A stretch of DNA of 64,000 bases, taken from positions 37,485 to 101,484 of the forward strand of contig NZ_LZSX01000099.1 in NCBI RefSeq assembly GCF_001665835.1, in the 5' to 3' direction. The notes under the pieces were generated by a model. It was given only the letters and a program-made list of their open reading frames with translations. It searched no databases and was not told the DNA's origin. This DNA is from Mycobacterium colombiense. GTDB lineage: Bacteria; Actinomycetota; Actinomycetes; Mycobacteriales; Mycobacteriaceae. The position numbers and the translations under genes were made by a program. Of the stretch, positions 17,227-25,532 are shown one piece after another; position 1 is the stretch's first letter, and every line of letters starts with the position of its first letter.

Positions 17227-17898
17227 TCAGACCAGCTCGGGCACGCGGAGGTGCGCTAGCGCCAGCTCGAACTCGCATTCATCGAGTTCCTCGGCGCGCG
17301 CCTCTTGCATCGAGGAGTCCTTTAGCGCGGTTGCCTGGTCCCTGTTCCGCTCCATCGCCTCGATGCTGTCGAACGTCGCGGAGGACACGCCACGCCCTGA
17401 GGCACGGTCGATCAGGAGGCTCGCACTGCAGAACCCGTCGAGACCCTCGAGCTGGGGCAGGACGGACGACTTGTAGTACTCGATGCCCTGGTCCATAGTT
17501 TCGGGCGGCACCTTGACCCAAGTCGCACGCACGCCCGCACCGTCGGGCGCGCGGTGGTCGCGGTGCAGCACCGCGATCTCCCACTGCTCGACGTCCGCCG
17601 TGCCGCCGAACATCTCCGACGCCCGATCACGGATCGGCGTCACGGTGTCACCGCTGGCGCGCATGGACTCGTCGCTCTCCCAGGCGCTGGTGGCGATGCA
17701 CCGGCCCGAGCGACGGTCGACCAAAAGGGATACTCCGACGCACCCCGGCATACCTTGCAGCGCGGGCATGGCCTCATCGCGAACATGCGCAATTCCGGCG
17801 TCGATGGACGAGGGTTGCGCCTGGATTGTGGTAGAGCGTGCGTACACGATCCACCCCCTCTTTGTTCGGGGCAGCGCCCCGGTGGCGCCACCGGTCAT
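17227..17898 (-). CDS. Two-domain ABM/Dabb-like protein, paralogue 2
   Basis: A 223-residue paralogue of the preceding gene with the same two-half ferredoxin-like architecture (MPGCVGVSLLVDRRSGRCIA; LDGFCSASLLIDRASGRGVS). ATG 17898 has a strong AGGAGG 10 bases upstream and gives about the 224 residues remembered for one M. tuberculosis homologue. GTG 17847, which corresponds exactly to the only possible start of paralogue 1 and also has a purine-rich AAGAGGGGG upstream, is the main alternative. If the ATG is right, the leader codons include the 16-bp palindrome. It diverges from yjbQ. The role is unknown; dimeric alpha/beta-barrel monooxygenase-like binding is a family-level guess. Confidence 0.82.
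   Translation of the reverse strand: MTGGATGALPRTKRGWIVYARSTTIQAQPSSIDAGIAHVRDEAMPALQGMPGCVGVSLLVDRRSGRCIATSAWESDESMRASGDTVTPIRDRASEMFGGTADVEQWEIAVLHRDHRAPDGAGVRATWVKVPPETMDQGIEYYKSSVLPQLEGLDGFCSASLLIDRASGRGVSSATFDSIEAMERNRDQATALKDSSMQEARAEELDECEFELALAHLRVPELV
17879..17894. promoter_or_regulatory. 16-bp perfect palindrome, copy 2
   Basis: The same ccggtggcgccaccgg dyad as at 17104-17119, here 32 bases upstream of GTG 17847 and just inside the possible ATG 17898 reading frame. The conserved AGGAGGAAGGTAG block is also shared, so the duplication included the 5' region. Confidence 0.4.
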
Positions 17899-17994
17899 GA
17901 ACTACCTTCCTCCTGCCCGTTGGCACCCGCAATGGTGTGGCAGCACTCACAATTGGTTGGCCGGTCATGTCGCCCGCGCCGTAGGCTTGGCCGG

Positions 17995-18396
17995 ATGCAT
18001 ACCGATGTGTTGGACGTGGACACCTCGCGCCGCCGCATCGTCGATCTCACCGAGGCGGTGCGCGGATTCTGCTGGTCGCGCGGGGACGGCCTGTGCAACG
18101 TGTTCGTCCCGCACGCCACGGCGGGCGTGGCCATCATCGAGACGGGGGCCGGTTCCGACGACGACCTGGTCGACACGCTGGAACGGCTGCTGCCGCGCGA
18201 CGATCGGTACCGGCATTCGCACGGCTCCGCGGGCCACGGCGCCGACCACGTGATGCCGGCGCTCGTCGCCCCGTCGGTGACGGTTCCGGTGTCGGCCGGT
18301 GAGCCGATGCTGGGGACGTGGCAGAGCATCGTCCTGGTCGACCTGAACCGGGACAACCCGCAACGCTCCGTCCGGCTGAGCTTTCTGGAGGGTTAG
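17995..18396 (+). CDS. YjbQ/UPF0047 family protein
   Basis: A 133-residue protein of the secondary thiamine-phosphate synthase/YjbQ family. Signatures are CNVFVPHATAGVAIIETGAG, the RHSHGSAGHGADHVMPAL metal/His cluster and GTWQSIVLVDLNRDNPQRSV. YjbQ can show weak thiamine-phosphate synthase activity in other bacteria; its physiological role is unsettled. ATG 17995 is used; GTG 18007 is an alternative that gives 129 residues. It lies 130 bases upstream of alaS in the same direction. Confidence 0.9.
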   Translation: MHTDVLDVDTSRRRIVDLTEAVRGFCWSRGDGLCNVFVPHATAGVAIIETGAGSDDDLVDTLERLLPRDDRYRHSHGSAGHGADHVMPALVAPSVTVPVSAGEPMLGTWQSIVLVDLNRDNPQRSVRLSFLEG

Positions 18397-18526
18397 CGGC
18401 CCGGTGCCCGGCGCGCGGGGGCAGGTACTGTGAGCGGTCGAAATGCGTCGTGAGACGGGCTTGCCATGCCTCGGCGAATAGGCTGGGAATGAGACGTCGA
18501 AGTAACGGAAAGAAGCGGACTCGAAA

Positions 18527-21229
18527 GTGCAGACACACGAGATCAGGAAGCGGTTTCTTGATCATTTCGTGAAGGCGGGCCACACCGAGGTGCCGAGCGC
18601 ATCGGTGATCCTCGACGACCCCAACCTGCTGTTCGTCAACGCGGGCATGGTCCAGTTCGTGCCCTACTTCCTGGGCGCGCGCACCCCCGAATACTCGACC
18701 GCCACCAGCATCCAGAAGTGCATCCGCACCCCCGATATCGACGAGGTCGGTATCACCACGCGGCACAACACGTTCTTTCAGATGGCCGGTAACTTCTCGT
18801 TCGGCGACTATTTCAAGCGTCGCGCCATCGAGCTGGCCTGGACCCTGCTGACCAACGGTGTCGAGCAGGGCGGTTACGGCCTGGATCCCGAACGCATCTG
18901 GACGACGGTCTTTTTCGACGACGACGAGGCCGTGCAGCTGTGGCAGGAGATCGCCGGGCTGCCCGAGGATCGCATCCAGCGCCGCGGCATGGAGGACAAC
19001 TACTGGTCGATGGGCATCCCCGGCCCGTGCGGCCCGTCCTCGGAGATCTACTACGACCGCGGGCCGGAGTTCGGCGTCGAGGGCGGCCCGATCGCCAACG
19101 AGGACCGCTACATCGAGATCTGGAATCTCGTGTTCATGCAGAACGAACGGGGCGAAGGCACCGGCAAGGCCGACTTCGAGATCCTGGGGCCGTTGCCCCG
19201 CAAGAACATTGACACCGGCATGGGGGTGGAGCGGGTCGCCTTCATCCTGCAGGGCGTGCACAACGTCTACGAGACCGACCTGCTGCGGCCCGTCATCGAC
19301 ACCGCGGCAGCGCGGGCACCCCGCGGGTATGACGTCGGCAACCACGACGACGACGTGCGCTACCGGGTCATCGCCGATCACAGCCGCACCGCGGCCATTC
19401 TGATCGGCGACGGCGTCACGCCCGGCAACGACGGCCGCGGCTATGTGCTGCGCCGGCTGCTGCGCCGGGTGATCCGCTCGGCCAGGCTGCTCGACATCGA
19501 GGGGCCCATCGTCGGTGACCTGATGGCCACCGTGCGTGACGCGATGGGCCCGTCGTATCCCGAGCTGGTCGACGACTTCGATCGGATCCGGCGGATCGCC
19601 GTCGCCGAGGAGACCGCGTTCAATCGCACGTTGGCGGCGGGCTCGAAGCTGTTCGACGAGGTGGCCGGCACCACCAAAGCCTCTGGTGCGAAAGCGATCT
19701 CGGGTTCGGATGCCTTCACCCTGCACGACACCTACGGGTTCCCGATCGAGCTCACGCTGGAGATGGCGTCCGAGGCCGGGCTGCACGTGGACGAGGTCGG
19801 CTTCCGGGAGCTGATGGCCGAGCAGCGTCGCCGCGCCAAGGCCGACGCCGCCGCACGCAAGCACGCGCACGCCGACCTGACCGCCTACCGGGAGCTGGTC
19901 GACGCCGGGCCCACCGAGTTCACCGGCTTCGACGAATTGACTTCCGAGGCAAAGATTCTGGGTATCTTCGTGGACGGCAAGCGGGTTCCGGTTGTCACCC
20001 ACGGGGCCGAGGGGGCCGACCGGGTCGAGCTGGTGCTGGATCGCACGCCGTTGTACGCGGAGGCCGGCGGCCAGATCGCGGACGAGGGCACCATCAGCGG
20101 AACGGGCGCCGGACAGAGCGCCCGCGCCGCGGTAACCGACGTGCAGAAGATCGCCAAAACCCTGTGGGTGCACCGGGTCAACGTCGAGTCGGGTGAATTC
20201 GTGGAGGGCGACACCGTCGTTGCGGCCGTCGACCCGCGGTGGCGCCGGGGCGCCACCCAGGGGCACTCGGGCACCCACATGGTGCATGCGGCGCTGCGAC
20301 AGGTGTTGGGGCCCAACGCCGTTCAGGCTGGGTCGCTGAACCGGCCGGGCTATCTGCGGTTCGACTTCAACTGGCAGGGGCCGCTGTCCGAAGAGCAGCG
20401 CACCCAGGTCGAAGAGGTGACGAACCAGGCCGTGCAGGCCGACTTCGAGGTGCACACGTTCACCGAGCAGCTGGAGAAGGCCAAGGCGATGGGCGCGATG
20501 GCCATGTTCGGCGAGGCCTACCCGGACGAGGTCCGGGTGGTGGAGATCGGTGGCCCGTTCTCGCTGGAGCTCTGCGGCGGGACGCACGTGCACAACTCGG
20601 CGCAGATCGGACCGGTGACCATCCTGGGCGAATCCTCGGTCGGTTCCGGGGTGCGCCGGGTGGAGGCCTACGTCGGGCTGGAGTCGTTCCGGCACCTGGC
20701 CAAGGAACGCGCGCTCATGGCGGGGCTGGCGTCGTCGCTGAAGGTGCCCTCCGACGAGGTGCCCGCCCGGGTGGCCAACCTGGTGGAGCGGCTCAAGGCG
20801 GCGGAGAAGGAACTCGAACGCGCCCGGCTGGCCGGCGCGCGGGCCGCCGCGACCAACGCCGCGGCCGGCGCGGAGCGTATCGGTAACGTGCGGGTGGTGG
20901 CGCAGCGGATGTCGGGCGGGATGACCGCGGCCGATCTGCGCTCCCTGGTCGGCGACATCCGCGGCAAGCTGGGCAGCGATCCCGCGGTGGTCGCGCTGAT
21001 CGCCGAGGGCGAGGGCGGGTCGGTGCCGTATGCGGTCGCCGCCAACCCGGCCGCCCAGGATCTCGGGCTTCGCGCCAACGATCTGGTCAAACAGCTCGCC
21101 GCGAGCGTCGACGGCCGCGGGGGCGGCAAGGCGGACCTGGCGCAGGGTTCCGGCAAGGATCCGGCGCGCATCGACGCAGCGCTCGACGCGGTACGTTCCG
21201 AGATCGCCGTGATAGCGCGGGTCGACTGA
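18527..21229 (+). CDS. alaS: Alanyl-tRNA synthetase
   Basis: A complete 900-residue AlaRS that charges and proofreads tRNA(Ala). The class II catalytic core carries FVNAGMVQFVPYFLG and TTRHNTFFQMAGNFSFGDYF. The editing domain has the zinc-binding HxxxH (HSGTHMVH) and the later C-x-x-x-H of LCGGTHVHN. The C-terminal C-Ala domain ends in the Gly-rich DGRGGGKADLAQGSG. GTG 18527 begins with the expected QTHEIRKRFLDHF. The stop directly abuts the GTG of ruvX, starting the alaS-ruvX-mltG-aroE run. Confidence 0.98.
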   Translation: MQTHEIRKRFLDHFVKAGHTEVPSASVILDDPNLLFVNAGMVQFVPYFLGARTPEYSTATSIQKCIRTPDIDEVGITTRHNTFFQMAGNFSFGDYFKRRAIELAWTLLTNGVEQGGYGLDPERIWTTVFFDDDEAVQLWQEIAGLPEDRIQRRGMEDNYWSMGIPGPCGPSSEIYYDRGPEFGVEGGPIANEDRYIEIWNLVFMQNERGEGTGKADFEILGPLPRKNIDTGMGVERVAFILQGVHNVYETDLLRPVIDTAAARAPRGYDVGNHDDDVRYRVIADHSRTAAILIGDGVTPGNDGRGYVLRRLLRRVIRSARLLDIEGPIVGDLMATVRDAMGPSYPELVDDFDRIRRIAVAEETAFNRTLAAGSKLFDEVAGTTKASGAKAISGSDAFTLHDTYGFPIELTLEMASEAGLHVDEVGFRELMAEQRRRAKADAAARKHAHADLTAYRELVDAGPTEFTGFDELTSEAKILGIFVDGKRVPVVTHGAEGADRVELVLDRTPLYAEAGGQIADEGTISGTGAGQSARAAVTDVQKIAKTLWVHRVNVESGEFVEGDTVVAAVDPRWRRGATQGHSGTHMVHAALRQVLGPNAVQAGSLNRPGYLRFDFNWQGPLSEEQRTQVEEVTNQAVQADFEVHTFTEQLEKAKAMGAMAMFGEAYPDEVRVVEIGGPFSLELCGGTHVHNSAQIGPVTILGESSVGSGVRRVEAYVGLESFRHLAKERALMAGLASSLKVPSDEVPARVANLVERLKAAEKELERARLAGARAAATNAAAGAERIGNVRVVAQRMSGGMTAADLRSLVGDIRGKLGSDPAVVALIAEGEGGSVPYAVAANPAAQDLGLRANDLVKQLAASVDGRGGGKADLAQGSGKDPARIDAALDAVRSEIAVIARVD

Positions 21230-21748
21230 GTGGTCTCGGCACAGCACCGCTTGCCTGACCGGCCCGGCGATCCCCAACAGGACCCTGGACGGGGACGGCG
21301 GCTCGGCATCGACGTGGGCAGCGTCCGCATCGGCGTGGCCTGCAGTGACCCCGACGCCATCCTGGCCACCCCGGTCGAGACCGTCCGCCGCGACCGCAAC
21401 GGCAAACACCTGCGGCGGCTGGCCGCGCTGGCCGCCGAACTCGAGGCCGTCGAGGTGGTCGTCGGACTGCCGCGCACGCTGGCCGATCGCACCGGCCCGT
21501 CGGCGATCGACGCGATCGAGGTGGCCGACAAACTGGCGGAAGTGCTGGCCCGCCGAGTTCCTCCCACTCCGGTGCGGCTGGCCGACGAGCGGCTGACCAC
21601 CGTGGCCGCGCAGCGTTCGCTGCGCGCTGCCGGGGTGCGGGCCAAGGAACAGCGTGCGGTGATCGATCAGGCGGCGGCGGTGGCGATCCTGCAGAGTTGG
21701 CTGGATCAGCGCCGCGCGGCGGTGGCGGGGGAGCTCAGCGATGGTTGA
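21230..21748 (+). CDS. ruvX: YqgF/RuvX family nuclease
   Basis: A 172-residue RNase H-fold protein (Holliday junction resolvase-like; in some bacteria a 16S rRNA 5'-end processing nuclease). The first catalytic Asp is in RLGIDVGSVRIGVACSD. Others follow in VVVGLPRTLADRTGPSA and RLADERLTT, with a C-terminal DQAAAVAILQSWLD helix. The GTG start is immediately after the alaS stop, and the stop overlaps mltG by 8 bases. The N-terminal ~20 residues before the RNase H fold are specific to mycobacteria. Confidence 0.93.
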   Translation: MVSAQHRLPDRPGDPQQDPGRGRRLGIDVGSVRIGVACSDPDAILATPVETVRRDRNGKHLRRLAALAAELEAVEVVVGLPRTLADRTGPSAIDAIEVADKLAEVLARRVPPTPVRLADERLTTVAAQRSLRAAGVRAKEQRAVIDQAAAVAILQSWLDQRRAAVAGELSDG

Positions 21749-22988
21749 CAGCGCACGGCGGGAACGGGCCGAGCCCGAGGCGGTGGGTGCGCCGTCGGGG
21801 CGCAGGTCGAGCCGCGTCTCCCGAAAACAGGCCAAGCGGGGTCGTCGGCGGCGGTTCGCCGGCAAGATCGCGCTCGCGCTGCTCGTTGTGGTGGTGCTCG
21901 TGGGTGTCGTCGTCGGCGGCAAGCTGTGGCACATCCTGTTCGGACCCGACAACGACTTCAGCGGTGGCGGCAAGCGGGACCTGGTGATCCAGGTCCAGGC
22001 CGGCGACTCGACCACCAACATCGGCGAGACCCTGCAAAAAGAGCAGGTGGTCAAGACGGTGCGGGCGTTCGTCAACGCCGCGCACGGCAACAGCGCCATC
22101 AACTCGATCCAGCCCGGCTTCTACCGGATGCGCACCGAAATCCCGGCGGCCAACGCCGTCGCGCGGCTGACCGACCCGAAGAGCCGGGTGGGCCGGCTGG
22201 TCATCCCGGAGGGCCGTCAGCTCGACGACACCACCGACATGAAGACCAACGTGGTGACGCCGGGGATCCTGACGCTGATCTCGCGTGCCACCTGCGTGGA
22301 TTTCGACGGCGACACGCGCTGCGTCCGGGTCGACGACCTGCGCGCGGCCGCAACCAACAGTTCTGCGTTGGCATTGGCGGTGCCGCCGTGGGCCACCGAA
22401 CCGGTCGGTGAGCTCGGCAAGGACCACCGCCGGATCGAGGGCCTGATCGCGCCGGGCACCTTCAACATCGATCCGTCCGCGTCGCCGGAGAGCATCCTGG
22501 CCACCCTGATCGGCGCCGGCGGCGAGGAGTACGTGAAGTCGGGGCTGGTGGACACCGCCCAGGCCATGGGCCTGTCGCCCTACGACATCCTGGTGGTGGC
22601 GTCGCTGGTGCAGCAGGAATCCAACTCCCAGGACTTCGCCAAGGTCGCGCAGGTCATCTACAACCGCCTGCACGCCCACCACACGCTCGAGTTCGACTCG
22701 ACGGTCAACTATCCGCTGGACCGCCGCGAGGTGGCCACCAGCGACGCCGACCGGGCCCAGAAGACGCCGTGGAACACCTACGTGTCGCAGGGCCTGCCGG
22801 CCGCCGCCATCTGTTCGCCCGGCACCGACGCGCTGCGCGCCGCCGAGCACCCGCAGCCCGGTGACTGGCTGTACTTCGTCACCATCGACGCCCAGGGCAC
22901 GACGCTGTTCACTCGCGACTATCAACAACATCTGGCCAACATCGAGCTGGCTAAGCGCAACGGTGTCCTCGACAGCACGCCCCGCTAG
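21741..22988 (+). CDS. mltG: Endolytic murein transglycosylase MltG (YceG-like)
   Basis: A 415-residue single-pass membrane lytic transglycosylase that cuts nascent peptidoglycan glycan strands. A charged cytoplasmic tail of about 45 residues is followed by a transmembrane segment (IALALLVVVVLVGVVVGG), a LysM-like region (LVIQVQAGDSTTNIGETLQK) and the YceG catalytic domain. Catalytic Glu lies in VASLVQQESNSQDFAKVAQV, followed by IYNRL, and the family motif YNTY is present as WNTYVSQGLP. Overlaps with both ruvX and aroE indicate one transcript. Confidence 0.95.
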   Translation: MVDSARRERAEPEAVGAPSGRRSSRVSRKQAKRGRRRRFAGKIALALLVVVVLVGVVVGGKLWHILFGPDNDFSGGGKRDLVIQVQAGDSTTNIGETLQKEQVVKTVRAFVNAAHGNSAINSIQPGFYRMRTEIPAANAVARLTDPKSRVGRLVIPEGRQLDDTTDMKTNVVTPGILTLISRATCVDFDGDTRCVRVDDLRAAATNSSALALAVPPWATEPVGELGKDHRRIEGLIAPGTFNIDPSASPESILATLIGAGGEEYVKSGLVDTAQAMGLSPYDILVVASLVQQESNSQDFAKVAQVIYNRLHAHHTLEFDSTVNYPLDRREVATSDADRAQKTPWNTYVSQGLPAAAICSPGTDALRAAEHPQPGDWLYFVTIDAQGTTLFTRDYQQHLANIELAKRNGVLDSTPR

Positions 22989-23802
22989 CGCGGGCCCCCG
23001 CAGGGCGGCCGTGCTCGGCAAGCCGATCGCCCACTCGAAGTCCCCGCTATTGCACCTGGCCGCCTATCGTGCGCTGGGCCTGGCCGACTGGACGTACGAG
23101 CGCATCGAATGCGACGCCGAGCAGCTGCCCGGCGTGGTCGGCGGGTTCGGCCCCGAATGGGTCGGGGTATCGGTGACGATGCCGGGCAAGTTCGCCGCCC
23201 TGCGATTCGCCGACGAGCGCACCGACCGGGCGCAGCGGGTGGGATCGGCCAACACCCTGGTGCGCACGCCCGCGGGCTGGCGGGCCGACAACACCGACAT
23301 CGACGGGGTGACGGGGGCGCTCGCGTCAACAGGGCGGACCTCGGGATGGGCGCTCGTCTGTGGATCGGGCGGCACCGCGCCGGCCGCCGTCGCCGGCCTG
23401 GCCCAGCTGGGCGTCGCCGGCGTCACCGTGCTGGCCCGCAACCCCGACAAGGCGGCCCGGCTGGTGGATCTGGGCAACGAGCTGGGCATGCCGACCCGGT
23501 TCTGCGACCTGGACGGCGACGGGCTGGCCGCCGAGGTGGCGGGCGCCGAGGTGCTGGTCAGCACCATCCCAGCGGAGGTGGCCGAACGCTACGCGGGCAC
23601 CTTCGCACGCATCGGTGTGCTGCTGGACGCCGTGTACGACCCGTGGCCCACGCCGCTGGCCGCCGCGGTGGGCGCCGCCGGCGGGCGGGTGGTCAGCGGC
23701 CTGCAGATGCTGCTGCACCAGGCTTTCGCGCAGGTGGAACAGTTCACCGGGCGGCCCGCGCCGCGCGAGGCCATGACTTGCGCGGTGGCCGCACCGGAAT
23801 AG
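22963..23802 (+). CDS. aroE: Shikimate dehydrogenase
   Basis: A 279-residue NADP-dependent shikimate dehydrogenase (3-dehydroshikimate to shikimate). The substrate-binding GKPIAHSKSPLLH, the catalytic Lys in VSVTMPGKFAAL, ADNTDIDGV, the dinucleotide-binding CGSGGTAPAAVAGL and the C-terminal GLQMLLHQAFAQVEQFTG are present. The GTG at 22963 overlaps mltG by 26 bases. The first ~14 residues are not conserved, so a GTG nearer 23011 is possible. Functionally it belongs with the aroC-K-B-Q cluster 3 kb downstream, but it is transcribed with alaS-mltG. Confidence 0.95.
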   Translation: MSSTARPASAGPRRAAVLGKPIAHSKSPLLHLAAYRALGLADWTYERIECDAEQLPGVVGGFGPEWVGVSVTMPGKFAALRFADERTDRAQRVGSANTLVRTPAGWRADNTDIDGVTGALASTGRTSGWALVCGSGGTAPAAVAGLAQLGVAGVTVLARNPDKAARLVDLGNELGMPTRFCDLDGDGLAAEVAGAEVLVSTIPAEVAERYAGTFARIGVLLDAVYDPWPTPLAAAVGAAGGRVVSGLQMLLHQAFAQVEQFTGRPAPREAMTCAVAAPE

Positions 23803-23812
23803 CCTGCCGCGC

Positions 23813-24241
23813 ATGCGGATTGCGGTCGCGTGCCTGGTGCTGGCCTGGTTGGCGGCGTTGAGTTGCTACGACGTTCGCGAACGACGCCTGCCCAACGCGC
23901 TGACGCTGACCGGGGCCGCGGCGATCCTGGCGGTCGCGACGCTGGCCGGGCGCGGCCCGGCGGCGCTGGCCGGAACCCTGGCCCTGACCGCTATCTACCT
24001 GGCGGTGCACTGCGCGGCACCGGGCGGAATGGGCGCCGGTGACGTCAAGCTGGCCCTGGGTCTGGGCGCCCTGACCGGTTGCTTCGGCGTCGGCGTGTGG
24101 TTTCTGGCGGCGCTGGGCGCGCCGCTGCTGACCGCGGCGCTCGGGGTGGTCTGTACGCCGCGGCGCACCGGTGCCACGGTGCCGCACGGGCCGTCGATGT
24201 GTCTGGCCAGCGCGGCGGGGGTGGGGCTGACGCTGTTCTGA
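23813..24241 (+). CDS. Short prepilin peptidase (A24, catalytic domain only)
   Basis: A 142-residue polytopic membrane aspartyl protease of the type IV prepilin peptidase family. It retains both catalytic Asp motifs, YDVRERRLPN in the first loop and GGMGAGDVKLALGLG, but lacks the N-terminal methyltransferase domain of bifunctional PilD. About five membrane helices are seen. It lies 10 bases after aroE, far from any pilin genes in this window. Orthologues sit at the same place in M. tuberculosis (Rv2551c). The likely substrate is Flp/Tad-type prepilin encoded elsewhere; this is inference. Confidence 0.9.
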   Translation: MRIAVACLVLAWLAALSCYDVRERRLPNALTLTGAAAILAVATLAGRGPAALAGTLALTAIYLAVHCAAPGGMGAGDVKLALGLGALTGCFGVGVWFLAALGAPLLTAALGVVCTPRRTGATVPHGPSMCLASAAGVGLTLF

Positions 24242-24246
24242 CGCCC

Positions 24247-25320
24247 TCAGTTCGGGACGGCGGTGGGGCGCAGCAGCGGCAGCAGCTGGTCGCCGAGCCT
24301 GACCGTCTCCGACTTGTACGGGGTGTCCGACAGCACGAAATGGCTGACACCGAGCTCGGTGTAGTTGCGCAGCGCGTCGGCGACTTCGACGGCCGAGCCG
24401 ACCAGCCAGGTCGTCCCGGCGCCCTCACCGCCGTACTTGCTCGGCGTCGTATACAGGCAGGAATCGACCACCTCTCCGCGCCCGGCCAGGTCGTTGAGCC
24501 GCCGCTGCCCCTCGGACCCGGCCGGGTCGTGCAGCAGCAGCATGGTCGGCGTGCCGGCCAGCTTGGCGACCTTCGCCTCGGCGTCGCGCCAGGCCTGCTC
24601 GGAAGTGTCGCGCACCAGCGTTGTCACCCGAAGCCCGAATTCCAGCGGCGCGTGCTCGCGACCGAGCTTGTCGGACAACGACTTCAGCCTGTCGATGCGC
24701 TCGGCGATCCCGTCCAGTGACTCTCCCCAGAACAATTGGACATCGGCGTCGGTCGCGGCGACCTGCTCGGCGGCCGCCGATGCTCCGCCGAAATAGAGCT
24801 TGGGGTACCGGCCGTCGGCCGCACCGAGCGGGCGCGGTTGCAACGTCGAGTGTTCGACGCCGAAGAACTCGCCACGGAAGGTGACGTCGTCCTCGCTCCA
24901 CAACCGGCGAACCAGCCGGATGAATTCGCGGGTGCGGTCGTAGCGGCGGCCCTTGTCGACCTCGGGGTCGCCGTACGCGGCCAGATCATCGGCGCCGCTG
25001 ACGACGTTGATCAGCAGCCGGCCCTGGTTGAGTCGATCCAGGGTTGCCGCCGCACTGGCGAAATGCGCCGGATGCCAATAACCGGGGCGCACCGCCACCA
25101 GCGGGGCGAAGTTGGTGGTGCGGGCGGCGATCGCGGTCGCGACGGTGAAGGTGTCCGGCCGTCCCCAGCCGGTGCCGATCAGCGCGCCTTCCCAGCCGTG
25201 TTGCTCGGCGCGCAGCGCCAGGTCGACCGAATAGTCCAAACTTCCCCAGCCGTCGACGGTGTCGTCGCCTCGATGCCCCGGCTCGACGGTATTCGGTATG
25301 TACCAGAGAAATTGACCCAC
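24247..25320 (-). CDS. FMNH2-dependent alkanesulfonate monooxygenase-like (SsuD family)
   Basis: A 357-residue bacterial luciferase-like (LLM) flavin monooxygenase. SsuD-type segments include TFTVATAIAARTTNFAPLVA, VRPGYWHPAHFASAAATLDR, GRLLINVVSGADD, PKLYFGGASAAAEQVAATDA and VQLFWGESLDGI. The family releases sulfite from alkanesulfonates; F420-dependent relatives also exist. GTG 25320 (VGQFLWYIP) is favoured; a GTG at 25338 adds MPPCCL. The ribosome site is weak in both cases. It diverges from the SfnB-like gene over about 210 bases, which supports a sulfur-limitation role for both. The exact substrate is unknown. Confidence 0.85.
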   Translation of the reverse strand: MGQFLWYIPNTVEPGHRGDDTVDGWGSLDYSVDLALRAEQHGWEGALIGTGWGRPDTFTVATAIAARTTNFAPLVAVRPGYWHPAHFASAAATLDRLNQGRLLINVVSGADDLAAYGDPEVDKGRRYDRTREFIRLVRRLWSEDDVTFRGEFFGVEHSTLQPRPLGAADGRYPKLYFGGASAAAEQVAATDADVQLFWGESLDGIAERIDRLKSLSDKLGREHAPLEFGLRVTTLVRDTSEQAWRDAEAKVAKLAGTPTMLLLHDPAGSEGQRRLNDLAGRGEVVDSCLYTTPSKYGGEGAGTTWLVGSAVEVADALRNYTELGVSHFVLSDTPYKSETVRLGDQLLPLLRPTAVPN

Positions 25321-25470
25321 CAGGCAACATGGTGGCACATCACCGCGGTGGCATGTCCGGGCTTCGCGGCTTATCGCGTGGTCACCGCAGGAATCAGCAC
25401 GGATGAAAGTCCACCCGAGGGCGAAAAATTCAGGTCGCAGGAAACCGTTGCCGCCAGCGTCGCATCCTGA

Positions 25471-25532
25471 CAGCCTTTCGGGCTGATCGTCGTGTGTGCG
25501 ACATCGATTCGCCCAGAAAGGCTTTGACTCCC
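25471..25532 (+). promoter_or_regulatory. Leader with anti-SD/SD complementarity and 11-codon ORF
   Basis: The leader of the SfnB-like gene contains agcctttc (25472-25479), perfectly complementary to gaaaggct (25516-25523), which includes the likely ribosome site of ATG 25533. The same 5' arm can instead form a local hairpin (cagcc tttcg ggctg, 25471-25485), so the two pairings exclude each other. Between them lies a possible leader ORF, GTG 25492 to TGA 25525-25527 (VCATSIRPERL, one Cys). This architecture would allow translational control by sulfur or cysteine supply; it is inferred from sequence only. Confidence 0.4.

Noticed and set aside
18134..22102. A 1322-codon open frame antisense to alaS, ruvX and the start of mltG
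   Set aside because: High GC at third positions opens long antisense frames. Its translation is His/Arg/Gly/Asp-rich without domains, while the plus-strand genes have full family motifs.
25321..25338. Six extra N-terminal residues (MPPCCL) on the SsuD-like protein, or a Cys-pair leader peptide
   Set aside because: The Cys pair is in frame with the enzyme rather than a separate leader ORF; the family N-terminus starts at VGQFLW. It cannot be settled without start-site mapping.
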